Source: Hwangdonia seohaensis (GTDB taxonomy: Bacteria; Bacteroidota; Bacteroidia; Flavobacteriales; Flavobacteriaceae). Taken from it: a DNA stretch of 64,000 bases. Below the pieces are notes generated by a model. The model was not told the DNA's origin. It saw only the letters and a program-made list of their open reading frames with translations, and made no database searches. A program made the position numbers and the translations under genes. This document shows, in pieces, positions 33,833 to 43,916 of this stretch (the stretch's first letter is position 1; every line of letters begins with the position of its first letter). The DNA is taken from the NCBI RefSeq assembly GCF_031932625.1, contig NZ_JAVSCK010000002.1, positions 62,001 through 126,000 of the forward strand. Reading direction: 5' to 3'.

Positions 33833-34816
33833 ATGTATATAAATCAAACATTTAATGTATTACACGATTGGTGGCGGTATTTAGTAGGCTCTGTTTTGGT
33901 ATTTGTTGCGTGGCAATTAATAGGGATGATTCCTTTAGCCATAGGCATAGGTATAAAAGTTATGGGCGGTGGCGATATTCCGGGAGACATACCGCAAATG
34001 GTAGCGCTTTTAGGCAATAATTTGTTTTTGTTTTTAATGCTTTTATCGTTTGCCATTGGTTTGGTTGGCTTGCTTTTAACAACAAAGTTTTTACACAAAC
34101 AGCCTTTAACACACTTAACAACAGCTCGAAAAAAAATAGATTGGAAACGCTTTTGGTTTATATTTTTTCTATGGGGCATAGTGTCTAGCGGTTTTGTGCT
34201 TGTCGATTATTTTTTCTTAACACCCGAAGATTACGTTCTCAACTTTCAATTACAGCCCTTTTTAATATTATGTGTTATAGCTATTTTGCTTGTGCCTTTA
34301 CAAACCAGTTTTGAAGAATATTTATTTAGAGGCTATTTAATGCAAGGGTTTGGGGTTGTTTTAAAAAATAAATGGGCGCCATTATTAATCACATCTATAG
34401 GTTTTGGCTTGCTACATATTGCAAACCCGGAAGTTGAAAAATTAGGATATATCATAATGGTATATTATATTGGGACAGGCTTGTTTTTAGGTATCATTAC
34501 CTTAATGGACGATGGTTTGGAGCTGGCCTTAGGTTTTCATGCGGCAAACAATTTGTTTACGGCTTTGTTGGTTACGGCAGATTGGACAGCGTTTCAAACG
34601 GATTCAATTTTAAAGGATATGTCTGATCCAGAAAAAATGGGAATAGCCGAAATATTTGTCCCCGTATTTGTTATATTTCCAATACTGCTTTTCATCTTAT
34701 CAAAAAAATACAATTGGTCCAATTGGAAAGACAGGTTGTTGGGCGATGTTGTAGAGCCTCCAAAAGAAAATTATAAAATAATAGAAGAAATAGGAAATCA
34801 TGATACCCGATTATAG
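33833..34816 (+). CDS. CPBP-family intramembrane metalloprotease-like protein
   Basis: A 327-residue membrane protein with about eight hydrophobic segments. The EEYLFRG motif (161-167) gives the EExxxR signature, followed by GLLHI with a histidine and HAANN. It keeps both Glu residues, unlike the CPBP gene at 5544. It starts 10 bp after menC and overlaps menE by 17 bp, so it belongs to the menC-menE transcript. Such genes are often found between menC and menE in this family. Its role there is unknown. Confidence 0.88.
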   Translation: MYINQTFNVLHDWWRYLVGSVLVFVAWQLIGMIPLAIGIGIKVMGGGDIPGDIPQMVALLGNNLFLFLMLLSFAIGLVGLLLTTKFLHKQPLTHLTTARKKIDWKRFWFIFFLWGIVSSGFVLVDYFFLTPEDYVLNFQLQPFLILCVIAILLVPLQTSFEEYLFRGYLMQGFGVVLKNKWAPLLITSIGFGLLHIANPEVEKLGYIIMVYYIGTGLFLGIITLMDDGLELALGFHAANNLFTALLVTADWTAFQTDSILKDMSDPEKMGIAEIFVPVFVIFPILLFILSKKYNWSNWKDRLLGDVVEPPKENYKIIEEIGNHDTRL

Positions 34817-35882
34817 TAAAGTACATTCAAAATTCAAACTCGATAGAAATCATTATTCATTTGAAGACCTTGATGAGGTGGCCTATAGTTTTGTAAAAGA
34901 AGGCCGCCCTTTTGAGCAGGATATTGGCAATTTTCTACTCGATTGGTTGGATAAAAAAGATTATATAACGGTAAACACTTCGGGCTCTACGGGCAAACCA
35001 AAACCTATTAAGATAAGCAAGCAAGGCATGGTGAATTCGGCCGTTGCGACGGGCAATTACCTTAAATTAAACCCGGGCGATACGGCTTTATATTGTTTGC
35101 CAGCACATTATATTGCAGGTAAAATGATGCTGGTTAGAGCCATCATTTTAGGCTTGGAACTAGATTTAACACAGCCTACATCGCAACCTATTTTCGATTA
35201 CAAAAAGCATTACGATTTTGTGGCTATGGTGCCTTTGCAACTTGAAAAAATCTACGGCTATTGCGATGCCATTAAAACCATTATTGTTGGTGGAGCTCCC
35301 GTTTCAAACAACTTGAAAAAAGTTATTCAAGGTATAAAATCAAATGTTTATGAAACTTATGGAATGACGGAAACCATAACGCATATCGCATTAAAAAAGC
35401 TTAACAATTTTAATGAAGCAGGGTCTGTTGCTTCATCCCATTTTAAAACACTGCCAAATATTTTATTGTCTCAAGACGAGCGAAATTGTTTGGTAATTGA
35501 TGCTCCTAAAATTTCAACCGAGCCCATAGTAACCAACGATATTGTAAAGTTGTATTCTGAAACCGAATTTGAATGGCTGGGTCGTTTTGATAACATTATA
35601 AACTCGGGAGGCATTAAGTTTTCCCCGGAACAGATAGAGGCCAAACTTCAAAATAAAATAAAACAACGCTTTTTTATAGCTTCTGAAAAAGATGAAAGAT
35701 TGGGCGAACAGGTAATTTTGGTTGTTGAAGATGAATCCAACACCATGGCTGATTCCGTGTTTTCAGAGTTGGAAAAGTTCGAGAAACCAAAAGCTATTTA
35801 CAACGTTGCACAATTTAATGAAACCACTTCGGGCAAAATCCAGCGCAGCAAAATCTTAAAACAATTAAAAGTTCAAAATTAA
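34800..35882 (+). CDS. menE: o-Succinylbenzoate-CoA ligase (AMP-binding)
   Basis: Adenylate-forming enzyme that activates o-succinylbenzoate. It is 360 residues, shorter than the ~480 residues of many MenE proteins, as often in Bacteroidota. The ATP loop is TSGSTGKPK (60-68), and ETYGMTETITH is the A5-like motif; the C-terminal lysine lies in TTSGKIQR. The start overlaps the upstream CPBP gene by 17 bp. Confidence 0.92.
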   Translation: MIPDYSKVHSKFKLDRNHYSFEDLDEVAYSFVKEGRPFEQDIGNFLLDWLDKKDYITVNTSGSTGKPKPIKISKQGMVNSAVATGNYLKLNPGDTALYCLPAHYIAGKMMLVRAIILGLELDLTQPTSQPIFDYKKHYDFVAMVPLQLEKIYGYCDAIKTIIVGGAPVSNNLKKVIQGIKSNVYETYGMTETITHIALKKLNNFNEAGSVASSHFKTLPNILLSQDERNCLVIDAPKISTEPIVTNDIVKLYSETEFEWLGRFDNIINSGGIKFSPEQIEAKLQNKIKQRFFIASEKDERLGEQVILVVEDESNTMADSVFSELEKFEKPKAIYNVAQFNETTSGKIQRSKILKQLKVQN

Positions 35883-35929
35883 TTGTAACATTGCCACCGT
35901 TTAATCTACTAACCATCAAAATTTAAAAT

Positions 35930-37693
35930 ATGAACTTTATAAAGCGCGTCCTTTCTACCGTTACGGGAATTTTTGTATTCCTGTTTATTTGTTTTGCATT
36001 ACTCATAGTAATCGGGTTGTTGGCAGGTTCGTCGGCAGATGACAATATTATTGTTAAAAACAATTCGGTGTTAAACCTGAAACTGGATTTCCCTATAAAA
36101 GACTATGCCGGAAAAACGGTTTTTAAGCAATATAGCTTTTTAAATGAAGATAGAAAAGATGGTCTTTTTAATATTATTGATGCCATAAAATATGCGGCTA
36201 CCGATGATAAAATAAAAGGCATCACTATTGATAATAATTTTATTCAAGCGGGAATTTCGCAAACCAAAGCGATTAGAGATGCCCTTTTGGAGTTTAAAAA
36301 ATCGGATAAGTTTATTGTGGCGTACGCCGATATTTATACGCAAAAGGACTATTATTTAAGTTCTGTTGCCGATACTATTTACATGAATCCCGCAGGTATG
36401 ATGGAGTTTAACGGCTTATCTACAGAGCATTTGTACTTTAAGGATTTCCAGGAAAAATCGGGGATTAAAATGGAGGTCATCCGTTTAGGTAAATATAAAA
36501 GTGCCGTTGAGCCTTTTCTGGAAAACGAAATGAGCGCCAATAATCGCGAGCAAATCGAAGGGTATTTAAATGGGATTTGGAGCGAACTTAAAAAAGAAAT
36601 TTCTGTAAGCAGAAATATATCTGCTGAACGCTTAAACACTATTGCCGACAGTTTGTTGTCGAGAACTGCACCATTGGCAAAAGCATCAAAAATGATTGAT
36701 AAGATTGCATATTTCGATGAGTTTCAAAATGGTTTAAGACACGCTCTAGATTTGGAATCTTTAAAAAAGATAAACAGCATTTCTATAAAGGATTATGCCA
36801 TTCATACGGCCAATAAACTTAAAACAACATCAAGCAGTAATCACATTGCTGTTATTTATGCCGAAGGTGAAATTATATATGGCGAGGGCGACGAGAAATA
36901 TGTCGGTCAAGGCGCTGTAAACCGTTCGTTAAAAAAAGCCAGAGAAGACGATAAGGTTAAAGCAGTGGTAATTCGTGTAAATTCACCGGGTGGAAACGCT
37001 TTGGCAAGCGAACTTATTTGGCGCGAAATAGAACTGACCAAAAAAGTAAAACCGGTTATAGTATCGATGGGCGATGTGGCCGCTTCAGGTGGTTATTACA
37101 TAGCCAGTAATGCCGATAAAATTATAGCGGAACCTACAACAATTACTGGCAGCATAGGTGTTTTTGGCATGCTACCAAATGTAAAAGGGCTCGCCGATAA
37201 ATGGGGCATAAATGCCGAACAGGTTTCAACCAATAAAAACGCCGTGGTTTATAGTTTGTTTGAACCCATGAGCGATACCCAAGAAGCTTTTATAAAAGAA
37301 AGTATCAATAATATTTATGAGTTGTTCACTAATAGGGTTGCCGAAGGTAGAAATATGACACAAGATGATGTTAAAGCCATTGCACAGGGCAGGGTGTGGA
37401 CAGGTGTTGACGCCTTAGACAATGGACTGGTTGACGAACTTGGTGGTTTGGAAGTGGCACTAAAACATGCCGCAGACATGGCGCAAATTGAGGATTATAA
37501 AATTAAAGAGTTCCCCGTTTTTGAGAAAGACCTCGATAAAATTTTGCAAAGTTTTGGTTTGGCTAAAACAAAAGAAACTATATTAAAAGAAGAATTAGGT
37601 GAGGCCAATTACAAAATCATGCAGGATATAAAAGCGATGTCGCAACGAAAAGGCATTCAGTTGCTGCTTCCTTTTAGTACCGACATTAAATAA
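35930..37693 (+). CDS. sppA: Signal peptide peptidase SppA, 67K type
   Basis: Inner-membrane serine protease that degrades cleaved signal peptides and lipoprotein signal peptides. The 587-residue tandem-domain form has an N-terminal membrane anchor (about 10-32), the catalytic lysine K190 in GKYKSAVEPF in the first half and the serine S386 in AASGGYY in the second half, as in E. coli SppA (K209/S409). It ends in an intrinsic terminator. A 47-bp spacer separates it from menE. Confidence 0.96.
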   Translation: MNFIKRVLSTVTGIFVFLFICFALLIVIGLLAGSSADDNIIVKNNSVLNLKLDFPIKDYAGKTVFKQYSFLNEDRKDGLFNIIDAIKYAATDDKIKGITIDNNFIQAGISQTKAIRDALLEFKKSDKFIVAYADIYTQKDYYLSSVADTIYMNPAGMMEFNGLSTEHLYFKDFQEKSGIKMEVIRLGKYKSAVEPFLENEMSANNREQIEGYLNGIWSELKKEISVSRNISAERLNTIADSLLSRTAPLAKASKMIDKIAYFDEFQNGLRHALDLESLKKINSISIKDYAIHTANKLKTTSSSNHIAVIYAEGEIIYGEGDEKYVGQGAVNRSLKKAREDDKVKAVVIRVNSPGGNALASELIWREIELTKKVKPVIVSMGDVAASGGYYIASNADKIIAEPTTITGSIGVFGMLPNVKGLADKWGINAEQVSTNKNAVVYSLFEPMSDTQEAFIKESINNIYELFTNRVAEGRNMTQDDVKAIAQGRVWTGVDALDNGLVDELGGLEVALKHAADMAQIEDYKIKEFPVFEKDLDKILQSFGLAKTKETILKEELGEANYKIMQDIKAMSQRKGIQLLLPFSTDIK

Positions 37694-37713
37694 TAATAGT
37701 AAATCAATAATTT

Positions 37714-37743
37714 AAAAGGTTAGGCGAGAGCTTAACCTTTTTT
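37714..37743 (+). terminator. Intrinsic terminator of sppA
   Basis: AAAAGGTTAGGC and GCTTAACCTTTT pair over 12 bp (one G-U) around a GAGA loop, followed by further T residues. It lies 20 bp after the sppA stop. Confidence 0.85.
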
Positions 37744-37844
37744 GCTTTTATAGTTAACTCACCCAAAAGCACGCTTCACTCATTTCTGGTTTTTTAATAT
37801 ATAGTTTGATGATAGTTTTATGCTAAACTTAAAAATCAACTATT

Positions 37845-40800
37845 ATGAAAACCTTATTAAAAGTTATTTTTTTAATCCTTCCGATTGCTTTCTTTTCCCA
37901 AAATATGCCATCAATAAAAGTAGGGAACGATAAGTTGGGAATTACATCGTTAGATGTAAAAGTAGACGTTGTTGGAAACATAGCTACCACGACTTACGAC
38001 ATGCTTTTTTATAACCCGACATCCAATGTTTTAGAAGGCGAATTGGCTTTTCCGTTAGGCGAAGGGCAACGTGTATCGAGATTGGCGCTTGAAGTAAACG
38101 GAAAACTTAGAGAAGCCGTTGTAGTGGAAAAAGAACAAGGTCGCGTTGCTTTTGAAGCTGTAGTAAGACGACGCGTAGACCCTGTTTTATTGGAAAAAGG
38201 AACCGGTAATAATTACAAAGCAAGAATTTACCCGATTCCGGCAAAAGGTTATAAAAGAGTGGTTTTGGCACACGAGCAAGAATTGATTTTTAGTGAAGAG
38301 GCGCATTACTTTCATTTGCCTTTGGGGTTTAAAAAACATTTAGATCATTTTGTTTTGGAAATGAATGTGTTCGATCAAAAAATGAAACCTTCATTAAAAG
38401 AAGGACATATTGAAAATTTTCAATTTAAAGCCTTGTATAATAATTTTTACGCTAAAGTTGAAAAGAAGAATTACACCCCGAGTGAGTCTTTAACCATTAA
38501 AATTCCACAGTATTTCAACAGTAATAAAACCATAACTTATGATGATTATTTCTATATCTATAAAACCTTAAAAACCAATAAAGAACTCAGGGAAAAAGCT
38601 GGTGAAATTAGTATTTATTGGGATGCATCATTATCAATGAAATCAAGAGATTTGGAAAAAGAACTTGAGTTTTTAGATAATTACATCAACCATTTAAAAG
38701 ATGTAAAAGTAGAACTGGTAAAATTCAGTAATCAAATACTATCGACTAAAAACTATATAATAACTAAGGGAAATTGGTCAAATCTTAAACAAGCATTAAT
38801 AAATACGGTTTATGATGGTGGTACATCTTATGCTAATTTATTTTTGAATAATTCATCCCAAGAAATTCTAATGTTTTCTGATGGCATGAAAAGTTTAAGC
38901 GAATTGGCAGTTAATACAAGTCAGCCCATTTATGTTGTAAACAGTATTGTTAAAGCAAATCATAGCGAGCTGAATAGTATTTGCGAAGCTACCAACGGAA
39001 AGTATATCAATCTAAAAAATGCTACCGTTAAAGAATCAGTTGATAAAGTGATGTATCAATCTTTTAAGTTTTTAGGTTTTGAGTCTTCAAACAAAAACTT
39101 GGAAGTTTATCCGAATAATGCCATAACCGTTTCAACGGATTTTTCGTTTACCGGTAAAAATTTTAAGAAAAATGATATGGTGATTTTGCAGTTTGGTTAC
39201 GGAAACAAGATTACTCAAAAAGACACTTTAGTTATACAATCGGAGGCTTCAAATAATTTAGTAAAACGTATTTGGGCTCAAAAGAAACTAAATAAACTTC
39301 AGCAAGAAAGCGATATGAATAAAGATGAAATCGTAAAACACAGTATGTTTTATACTTTGGTAAGTAATCACACGTCTTTAATTGTTTTGGAAACCGTTTG
39401 GGATTATGTGCGATATAAAATTACGCCACCGGAAGAATTACTTGAAGAATACTATAGAATCATCAACAGAAATAATGGTAAAAAGGTTATTGCTGTACAG
39501 GAAAATGAAACCCAAACTGAAGAAAGACAAACAAACCAAACACCGAATTCTGGGAATATTTCAGGAACAGTTTTAGACAAATCTGGACTGCCACTTCCAG
39601 GAGTTAATGTAATTTTAAAAGGAACAAACACAGGAACACAAACCGATTTTGATGGTAATTTTTCGATAAATGCAGATGAAGGCGCAGACTTAATATTTAG
39701 CTACATCGGCATGCAAACTCTTGAAACAACAATAGGCAGGTCATCAACGGTAAACATTTCAATGCAAGAAGATTCGGCGCAGTTAGATGAAGTTGTTGGA
39801 TACGGTACTCAAAAAAGGAAATCATTGACAGGTTCGGTTACAACCATAAAAAGTGAAGATTTGAGTACTGGATATCATGGAAATATTGCCAGTGCTTTAC
39901 AAGGAAGAATTGCTGGTGTACAAGTAGGTTCTGGAAATAATCCAGGTGCTAGTTCTAATATTATGATAAGAGGCGCTACGTCATTAAATGGCAACAATCA
40001 ACCGTTATATGTCATTGATGGTGTACCAGTAAGTGGCGATGTTGACGACTTAATCGATGTTAATAATATTGAAAGCATATCAGTGCTAAAAGGCCCTTCT
40101 GCCGGAGCTTTATACGGCAGTAGAGCGGCAAATGGCGTTATTATTATAACGAGTACGTTTAATAATAATAGAACGAATACAGCGCGCAATTTTAATAGCT
40201 CAAGAAAGAACAAAAACCGATATAAAGGACGATTAAAAATAAAAGCACAAACACTGAATGCACCGTATATTGTTGAATTGAACAATTCGAAATCTTTGGA
40301 AGATGCCTATAAAACCTACTTGTCTCAAAGGGGAAAATATGAACACGTACCCGCGTATTATATTGATGTGTTCGATTATTTTAAAACATGGAACAATAAA
40401 GAAATTGCGCTAAGAATATTAACGAACATAGCCGAATTGGATTTCGATAACTACGAACTTTTAAGGGTTTTGGGTTACAAATTAGAAGAAGCAAATAATT
40501 ATGGGTTGGCCGCTTATATTTACAATCAAGTATTAAAATTGCGACCGGAAGATTCACAATCGTACAGAGACTTAGCTTTGGTTTATCAAGAAATAGGTTT
40601 GGCTCAGGAGTCTTTTAATTTATTAAACGGTATTGTTAGTGGTGCTATTTACAAAAATAACGACCGAAGAAACTTTGCAGGCATACAGCAAATTTCGAGA
40701 AATGAAATCAATACATTACTTCAAAATAATGCTGAAATAAAAAAAGAAGATTTCATAAATACAAATAAAAAAGAGGCATCGTTTGATATAAGAGTTGTTA

Positions 40801-41144
40801 TAGATTGGAACCATAACGACACCGATATTGATTTGCATATTATTGACCCTAATCTTGAAGAATGTTATTACAGCCACCCAAAAACCAAAACAGGAGGTAG
40901 GTTATCGCAAGATATGACCCAAGGTTTTGGACCAGAGGAATTCACGTTAAAGCATGCAAAAGAAGGGAGGTATTTTATAAAAGTGAATTATTTTGGAGAT
41001 CGATATCAAAAAATAGAAAACCCAACGTTTATGAAGGTTACCATGTTTAAAAATTTTGGAAAACCAAATGAAACAAAAGACATTAAAATAATTCGATTAA
41101 CCAAAACCAAAGACAAACAAATAGTTGCTAAAATTGAAGTATAG
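37845..41144 (+). CDS. Secreted VIT / vWA / SusC-plug / TPR / DUF2135 fusion protein
   Basis: A 1099-residue protein with a signal peptide (1-18). In order: a VIT domain (about 25-150); a vWA domain (about 253-405) with MIDAS residues D260-x-S-x-S264; a CarboxypepD_reg-like domain (571-646); a TonB-dependent receptor plug of SusC type (about 647-770) with the DEVVGYGTQ signature and YVIDGVPV; a TPR region (about 853-930); and a C-terminal YfaP/DUF2135 domain (980-1072). There is no outer-membrane beta-barrel, so the plug cannot gate its own pore. It is probably a periplasmic or surface adhesion/scaffold protein. Reading frame is intact. It stands alone behind the sppA terminator. Confidence 0.85.
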   Translation: MKTLLKVIFLILPIAFFSQNMPSIKVGNDKLGITSLDVKVDVVGNIATTTYDMLFYNPTSNVLEGELAFPLGEGQRVSRLALEVNGKLREAVVVEKEQGRVAFEAVVRRRVDPVLLEKGTGNNYKARIYPIPAKGYKRVVLAHEQELIFSEEAHYFHLPLGFKKHLDHFVLEMNVFDQKMKPSLKEGHIENFQFKALYNNFYAKVEKKNYTPSESLTIKIPQYFNSNKTITYDDYFYIYKTLKTNKELREKAGEISIYWDASLSMKSRDLEKELEFLDNYINHLKDVKVELVKFSNQILSTKNYIITKGNWSNLKQALINTVYDGGTSYANLFLNNSSQEILMFSDGMKSLSELAVNTSQPIYVVNSIVKANHSELNSICEATNGKYINLKNATVKESVDKVMYQSFKFLGFESSNKNLEVYPNNAITVSTDFSFTGKNFKKNDMVILQFGYGNKITQKDTLVIQSEASNNLVKRIWAQKKLNKLQQESDMNKDEIVKHSMFYTLVSNHTSLIVLETVWDYVRYKITPPEELLEEYYRIINRNNGKKVIAVQENETQTEERQTNQTPNSGNISGTVLDKSGLPLPGVNVILKGTNTGTQTDFDGNFSINADEGADLIFSYIGMQTLETTIGRSSTVNISMQEDSAQLDEVVGYGTQKRKSLTGSVTTIKSEDLSTGYHGNIASALQGRIAGVQVGSGNNPGASSNIMIRGATSLNGNNQPLYVIDGVPVSGDVDDLIDVNNIESISVLKGPSAGALYGSRAANGVIIITSTFNNNRTNTARNFNSSRKNKNRYKGRLKIKAQTLNAPYIVELNNSKSLEDAYKTYLSQRGKYEHVPAYYIDVFDYFKTWNNKEIALRILTNIAELDFDNYELLRVLGYKLEEANNYGLAAYIYNQVLKLRPEDSQSYRDLALVYQEIGLAQESFNLLNGIVSGAIYKNNDRRNFAGIQQISRNEINTLLQNNAEIKKEDFINTNKKEASFDIRVVIDWNHNDTDIDLHIIDPNLEECYYSHPKTKTGGRLSQDMTQGFGPEEFTLKHAKEGRYFIKVNYFGDRYQKIENPTFMKVTMFKNFGKPNETKDIKIIRLTKTKDKQIVAKIEV

Positions 41145-41193
41145 TTTAAATATTAAAAGAGGTCGTCCAAAAAAGTCAATTTCTATTCTAAAT

Positions 41194-41217
41194 GTCACAT
41201 TGAGCGCAGTCGAAATG
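41194..41217. repeat. Dispersed TGAGCGCAGTCGAA repeat
   Basis: GTCACATTGAGCGC followed by AGTCGAAATG lies in the spacer between the VIT/plug fusion gene and the DoxX gene. The core TGAGCGCAGTCGAA recurs, altered, at 818-846 and inside the third arms of the structured repeats at 15311 and 21628. Confidence 0.6.
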
Positions 41218-41298
41218 CTTTGGTTTTCAAAACATAAAAACTTAGACTGTGCTCAATTTTACACTGGATTATCACGTACTAGATAACCTTTTTAAATC

Positions 41299-41721
41299 TC
41301 ACTGCTGCATCTTAAAATAATAATCTGCCGAGTGTTTTCCCGAGCCGTAAAACAAAAAGAAAACACAAACTAAAAACGTGATTAATGCCAATGTTAAATT
41401 GTCCGAATTCATCTCGCCCAAAAAATTAATGGCAATCGCGCCAATTAATATTGGCAATTGCGCCATTATAGCCCAACGAGTTAATAAACCAAAGGCAATT
41501 AAAATACCGCCAATAAAGTGTGCCGGTGCCACATAATGGATAATAAACATGCCACCGGCCATATTTTGAACAGGTTCAAAAAGGCTCATAAGCATTTCAC
41601 TGTTTCCCATAAAGTTGATGCCTTTAATAAAAAGAAAGACACCAAGGGCAATGCGAATTAAATCAAGTGGCAAGTAAGTATGCGCATTGGCCCATTTGTT
41701 TAATGATTTTATTGTTCCCAT
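41299..41721 (-). CDS. DoxX-family membrane protein
   Basis: A 140-residue protein with four hydrophobic helices, fitting the DoxX family. DoxX was first described as a subunit of archaeal thiosulfate:quinone oxidoreductase, but most bacterial members have no proven role. It is monocistronic on the minus strand, 57 bp downstream of the acyl-CoA carboxylase gene. Confidence 0.85.
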   Translation of the reverse strand: MGTIKSLNKWANAHTYLPLDLIRIALGVFLFIKGINFMGNSEMLMSLFEPVQNMAGGMFIIHYVAPAHFIGGILIAFGLLTRWAIMAQLPILIGAIAINFLGEMNSDNLTLALITFLVCVFFLFYGSGKHSADYYFKMQQ

Positions 41722-41778
41722 GATTGAAATTATTGATTTTCAATACAAAAGGTACAAAATTTTCGTAAGATTGAAAAA

Positions 41779-43407
41779 TTACACTTGCAAAACACCCATG
41801 TTAAATTGCTTTTCAATGGGCGCGTGATTAGCCGCTTCAATCCCCATTGAAATCCATTTTCTGGTGTCTAATGGGTCTATAATGGCATCGGTCCAAATTC
41901 GAGCAGCCGCATAATATGGCGAAACTTGGTTGTCGTATCTGTCCTTTATCTTTTTGTATAGTGCATCTTCTTTTTCTTTGGTGAATTTTTCACCCTGTTT
42001 TTCAAGTGATGCTTTTTCAATTTGGAGTAAAACCTTGGCTGCAGAATTCCCGCTCATAACAGCCAGTTCTGCACTTGGCCATGCCACAATTAATTTGGGG
42101 TCGTATGCTTTTCCGCACATGGCATAATTTCCTGCGCCATACGAATTACCTATAATAATGGTGAATTTAGGAACCACACTATTGCTTACTGCGTTTACCA
42201 TTTTAGCACCGTCTTTTATAATGCCCGAATGTTCAGATTTACTGCCAACCATAAAGCCCGTAACATCTTGTAAAAACACTAAGGGTATTTTCTTTTGGTT
42301 GCAGTTGGCAATAAACCGCGTCGCTTTGTCGGCGCTATCATTATAAATAACGCCACCAAATTGCATTTCGCCCTTTTTGGTTTTTACCAATTTGCGTTGG
42401 TTGGCCACAATACCAACGGCCCAACCGTCAATTCTGGCGTAGCAAGTAATAATGGTTTGTCCGTAGCCTGCTTTGTATTCATCGTATTCCGAATGATCAA
42501 CTAAACGCTTAATAATGTCGTACATATCGTATTGGCCGGCACGACTTTTCGGGATAATACCATAAATATCTTCAGGGTTTTCTTTTGGCTTTTTTGATTC
42601 ACTTCGGTTAAAACCAGCTTTGTCAAAATCGCCAATTTTATCCATAATGTTTTTTATGGTATTTAAGGCATCGGCATCATCTTTTGCTTTATAATCGGTT
42701 ACACCAGAGATTTCACAATGTGTTGTGGCACCGCCCAAAGTTTCATTATCAATGGTTTCCCCAATGGCAGCTTTAACCAAATAACTTCCGGCTAGAAAAA
42801 TGCTTCCTGTTTTATCAACAATCAACGCCTCATCGCTCATAATCGGCAAATAGGCGCCACCGGCAACACAACTACCCATTACCGCAGCAATTTGGGTAAT
42901 GCCCAAACTGCTCATTACAGCATTGTTCCTAAAAATGCGTCCAAAGTGTTCTTTATCCGGAAAAATTTCATCTTGCATGGGTAAATACACGCCGGCAGAG
43001 TCGACTAAATATATTATCGGAAGTTTGTTTTCAATGGCGATTTCCTGTGCCCTTAAATTCTTTTTTCCCGTAATGGGAAACCAAGCGCCGGCCTTAACCG
43101 TAGCGTCGTTGGCAACAACAATACACTGTTTGCCTTTTATATAACCCATTTTAACCACTACGCCACCAGACGGACAACCACCGTGTTCGGCATACATATC
43201 TTCGCCGGCGAAAGCCGCAATTTCTATGGTGTTCCTTTTGGAGTCCAGAAGATAATCAATGCGTTCCCTCGCGGTCATTTTACCTTTGGCTTTATGTTTT
43301 TCGATTCGCGATTTACCGCCACCGAGGCTAACTTTTGCTAATTTTTTATTTAATTCGGAAAGTAGAAGTTTATTGTGGTCTTCGTTTTTATTGAAGTTAA
43401 TATCCAT
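41779..43407 (-). CDS. Acyl-CoA carboxylase beta subunit (carboxyltransferase)
   Basis: A 542-residue carboxyltransferase of the propionyl-/methylcrotonyl-CoA carboxylase type. The N-terminal GGGKSRIEKHKAKGKMTARERIDYLLD-type start (read as two parts), GGAYLPIMSDEA and the C-terminal GNSYGAGNYAMCGKAYDPK region (two crotonase folds) are characteristic. Length fits methylcrotonyl-CoA carboxylase beta. No biotin carboxylase alpha subunit is adjacent, so the partner is encoded elsewhere, and the substrate cannot be fixed. Confidence 0.92.
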   Translation of the reverse strand: MDINFNKNEDHNKLLLSELNKKLAKVSLGGGKSRIEKHKAKGKMTARERIDYLLDSKRNTIEIAAFAGEDMYAEHGGCPSGGVVVKMGYIKGKQCIVVANDATVKAGAWFPITGKKNLRAQEIAIENKLPIIYLVDSAGVYLPMQDEIFPDKEHFGRIFRNNAVMSSLGITQIAAVMGSCVAGGAYLPIMSDEALIVDKTGSIFLAGSYLVKAAIGETIDNETLGGATTHCEISGVTDYKAKDDADALNTIKNIMDKIGDFDKAGFNRSESKKPKENPEDIYGIIPKSRAGQYDMYDIIKRLVDHSEYDEYKAGYGQTIITCYARIDGWAVGIVANQRKLVKTKKGEMQFGGVIYNDSADKATRFIANCNQKKIPLVFLQDVTGFMVGSKSEHSGIIKDGAKMVNAVSNSVVPKFTIIIGNSYGAGNYAMCGKAYDPKLIVAWPSAELAVMSGNSAAKVLLQIEKASLEKQGEKFTKEKEDALYKKIKDRYDNQVSPYYAAARIWTDAIIDPLDTRKWISMGIEAANHAPIEKQFNMGVLQV

Positions 43408-43494
43408 GTATTTTAAGTTTGACGCTAATGTACAAAAGTTTCAAATTTTATTTTCGAGTTTGTTGATGAATTCGCAAAAACAGTTACATGGAAA

Positions 43495-43533
43495 TATATT
43501 CCTAGGAATATAAATATTTTTATGCTATATTTG
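43495..43533 (+). promoter_or_regulatory. 18-bp palindrome and -7 box ahead of the DoxX/MarR operon
   Basis: TATATTCCTAGGAATATA (43495-43512) is a perfect palindrome with core TTCC-TA-GGAA. It lies just upstream of TATATTTG (43526-43533), a full match to the TAnnTTTG -7 element, and so would cover the -33 region. A MarR-type regulator is encoded downstream in the same operon. A related palindrome with core TTCC-AT-GGAA precedes the pirin gene. Confidence 0.6.
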
Positions 43534-43559
43534 CAGTATTAATAAATATATAAATTAAA

Positions 43560-43916
43560 ATGAAACGAGACAAAATAATTTATTACACGGCCACAGGATT
43601 GCTAACGGCAATAATGCTATTTTCAGTAAGCATGTATTTTTTTCAACACGAAGCTATTAAAGAAGCTTTTACAGGTTTTGGATATCCAACCTATATTATT
43701 TACCCCTTTGCTACAGCAAAATTACTTGGTTTGATTGCTGTTTGGAATCCGAATTTTAAAGCCATTAAAGAGTGGGCTTATGCAGGCTATTTTTATGCCT
43801 TTATATTAGCGTTTTTTGCTCATTACATGATAGGCGATGGGCAAGAAGGAACCGCTGTTTTGGCTATTGTGGCATTAATTGTATCTTACATTTTTAATAA
43901 AAGAATAGCTAAATAA
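43560..43916 (+). CDS. DoxX-like membrane protein
   Basis: A 118-residue protein with four hydrophobic helices, a DoxX-like family member. Its stop is followed at once by the ATG of an FMN reductase gene, and then by GNAT, MarR and pirin genes. The upstream palindrome and -7 box make this the first gene of a probable redox-stress operon. Confidence 0.85.
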   Translation: MKRDKIIYYTATGLLTAIMLFSVSMYFFQHEAIKEAFTGFGYPTYIIYPFATAKLLGLIAVWNPNFKAIKEWAYAGYFYAFILAFFAHYMIGDGQEGTAVLAIVALIVSYIFNKRIAK

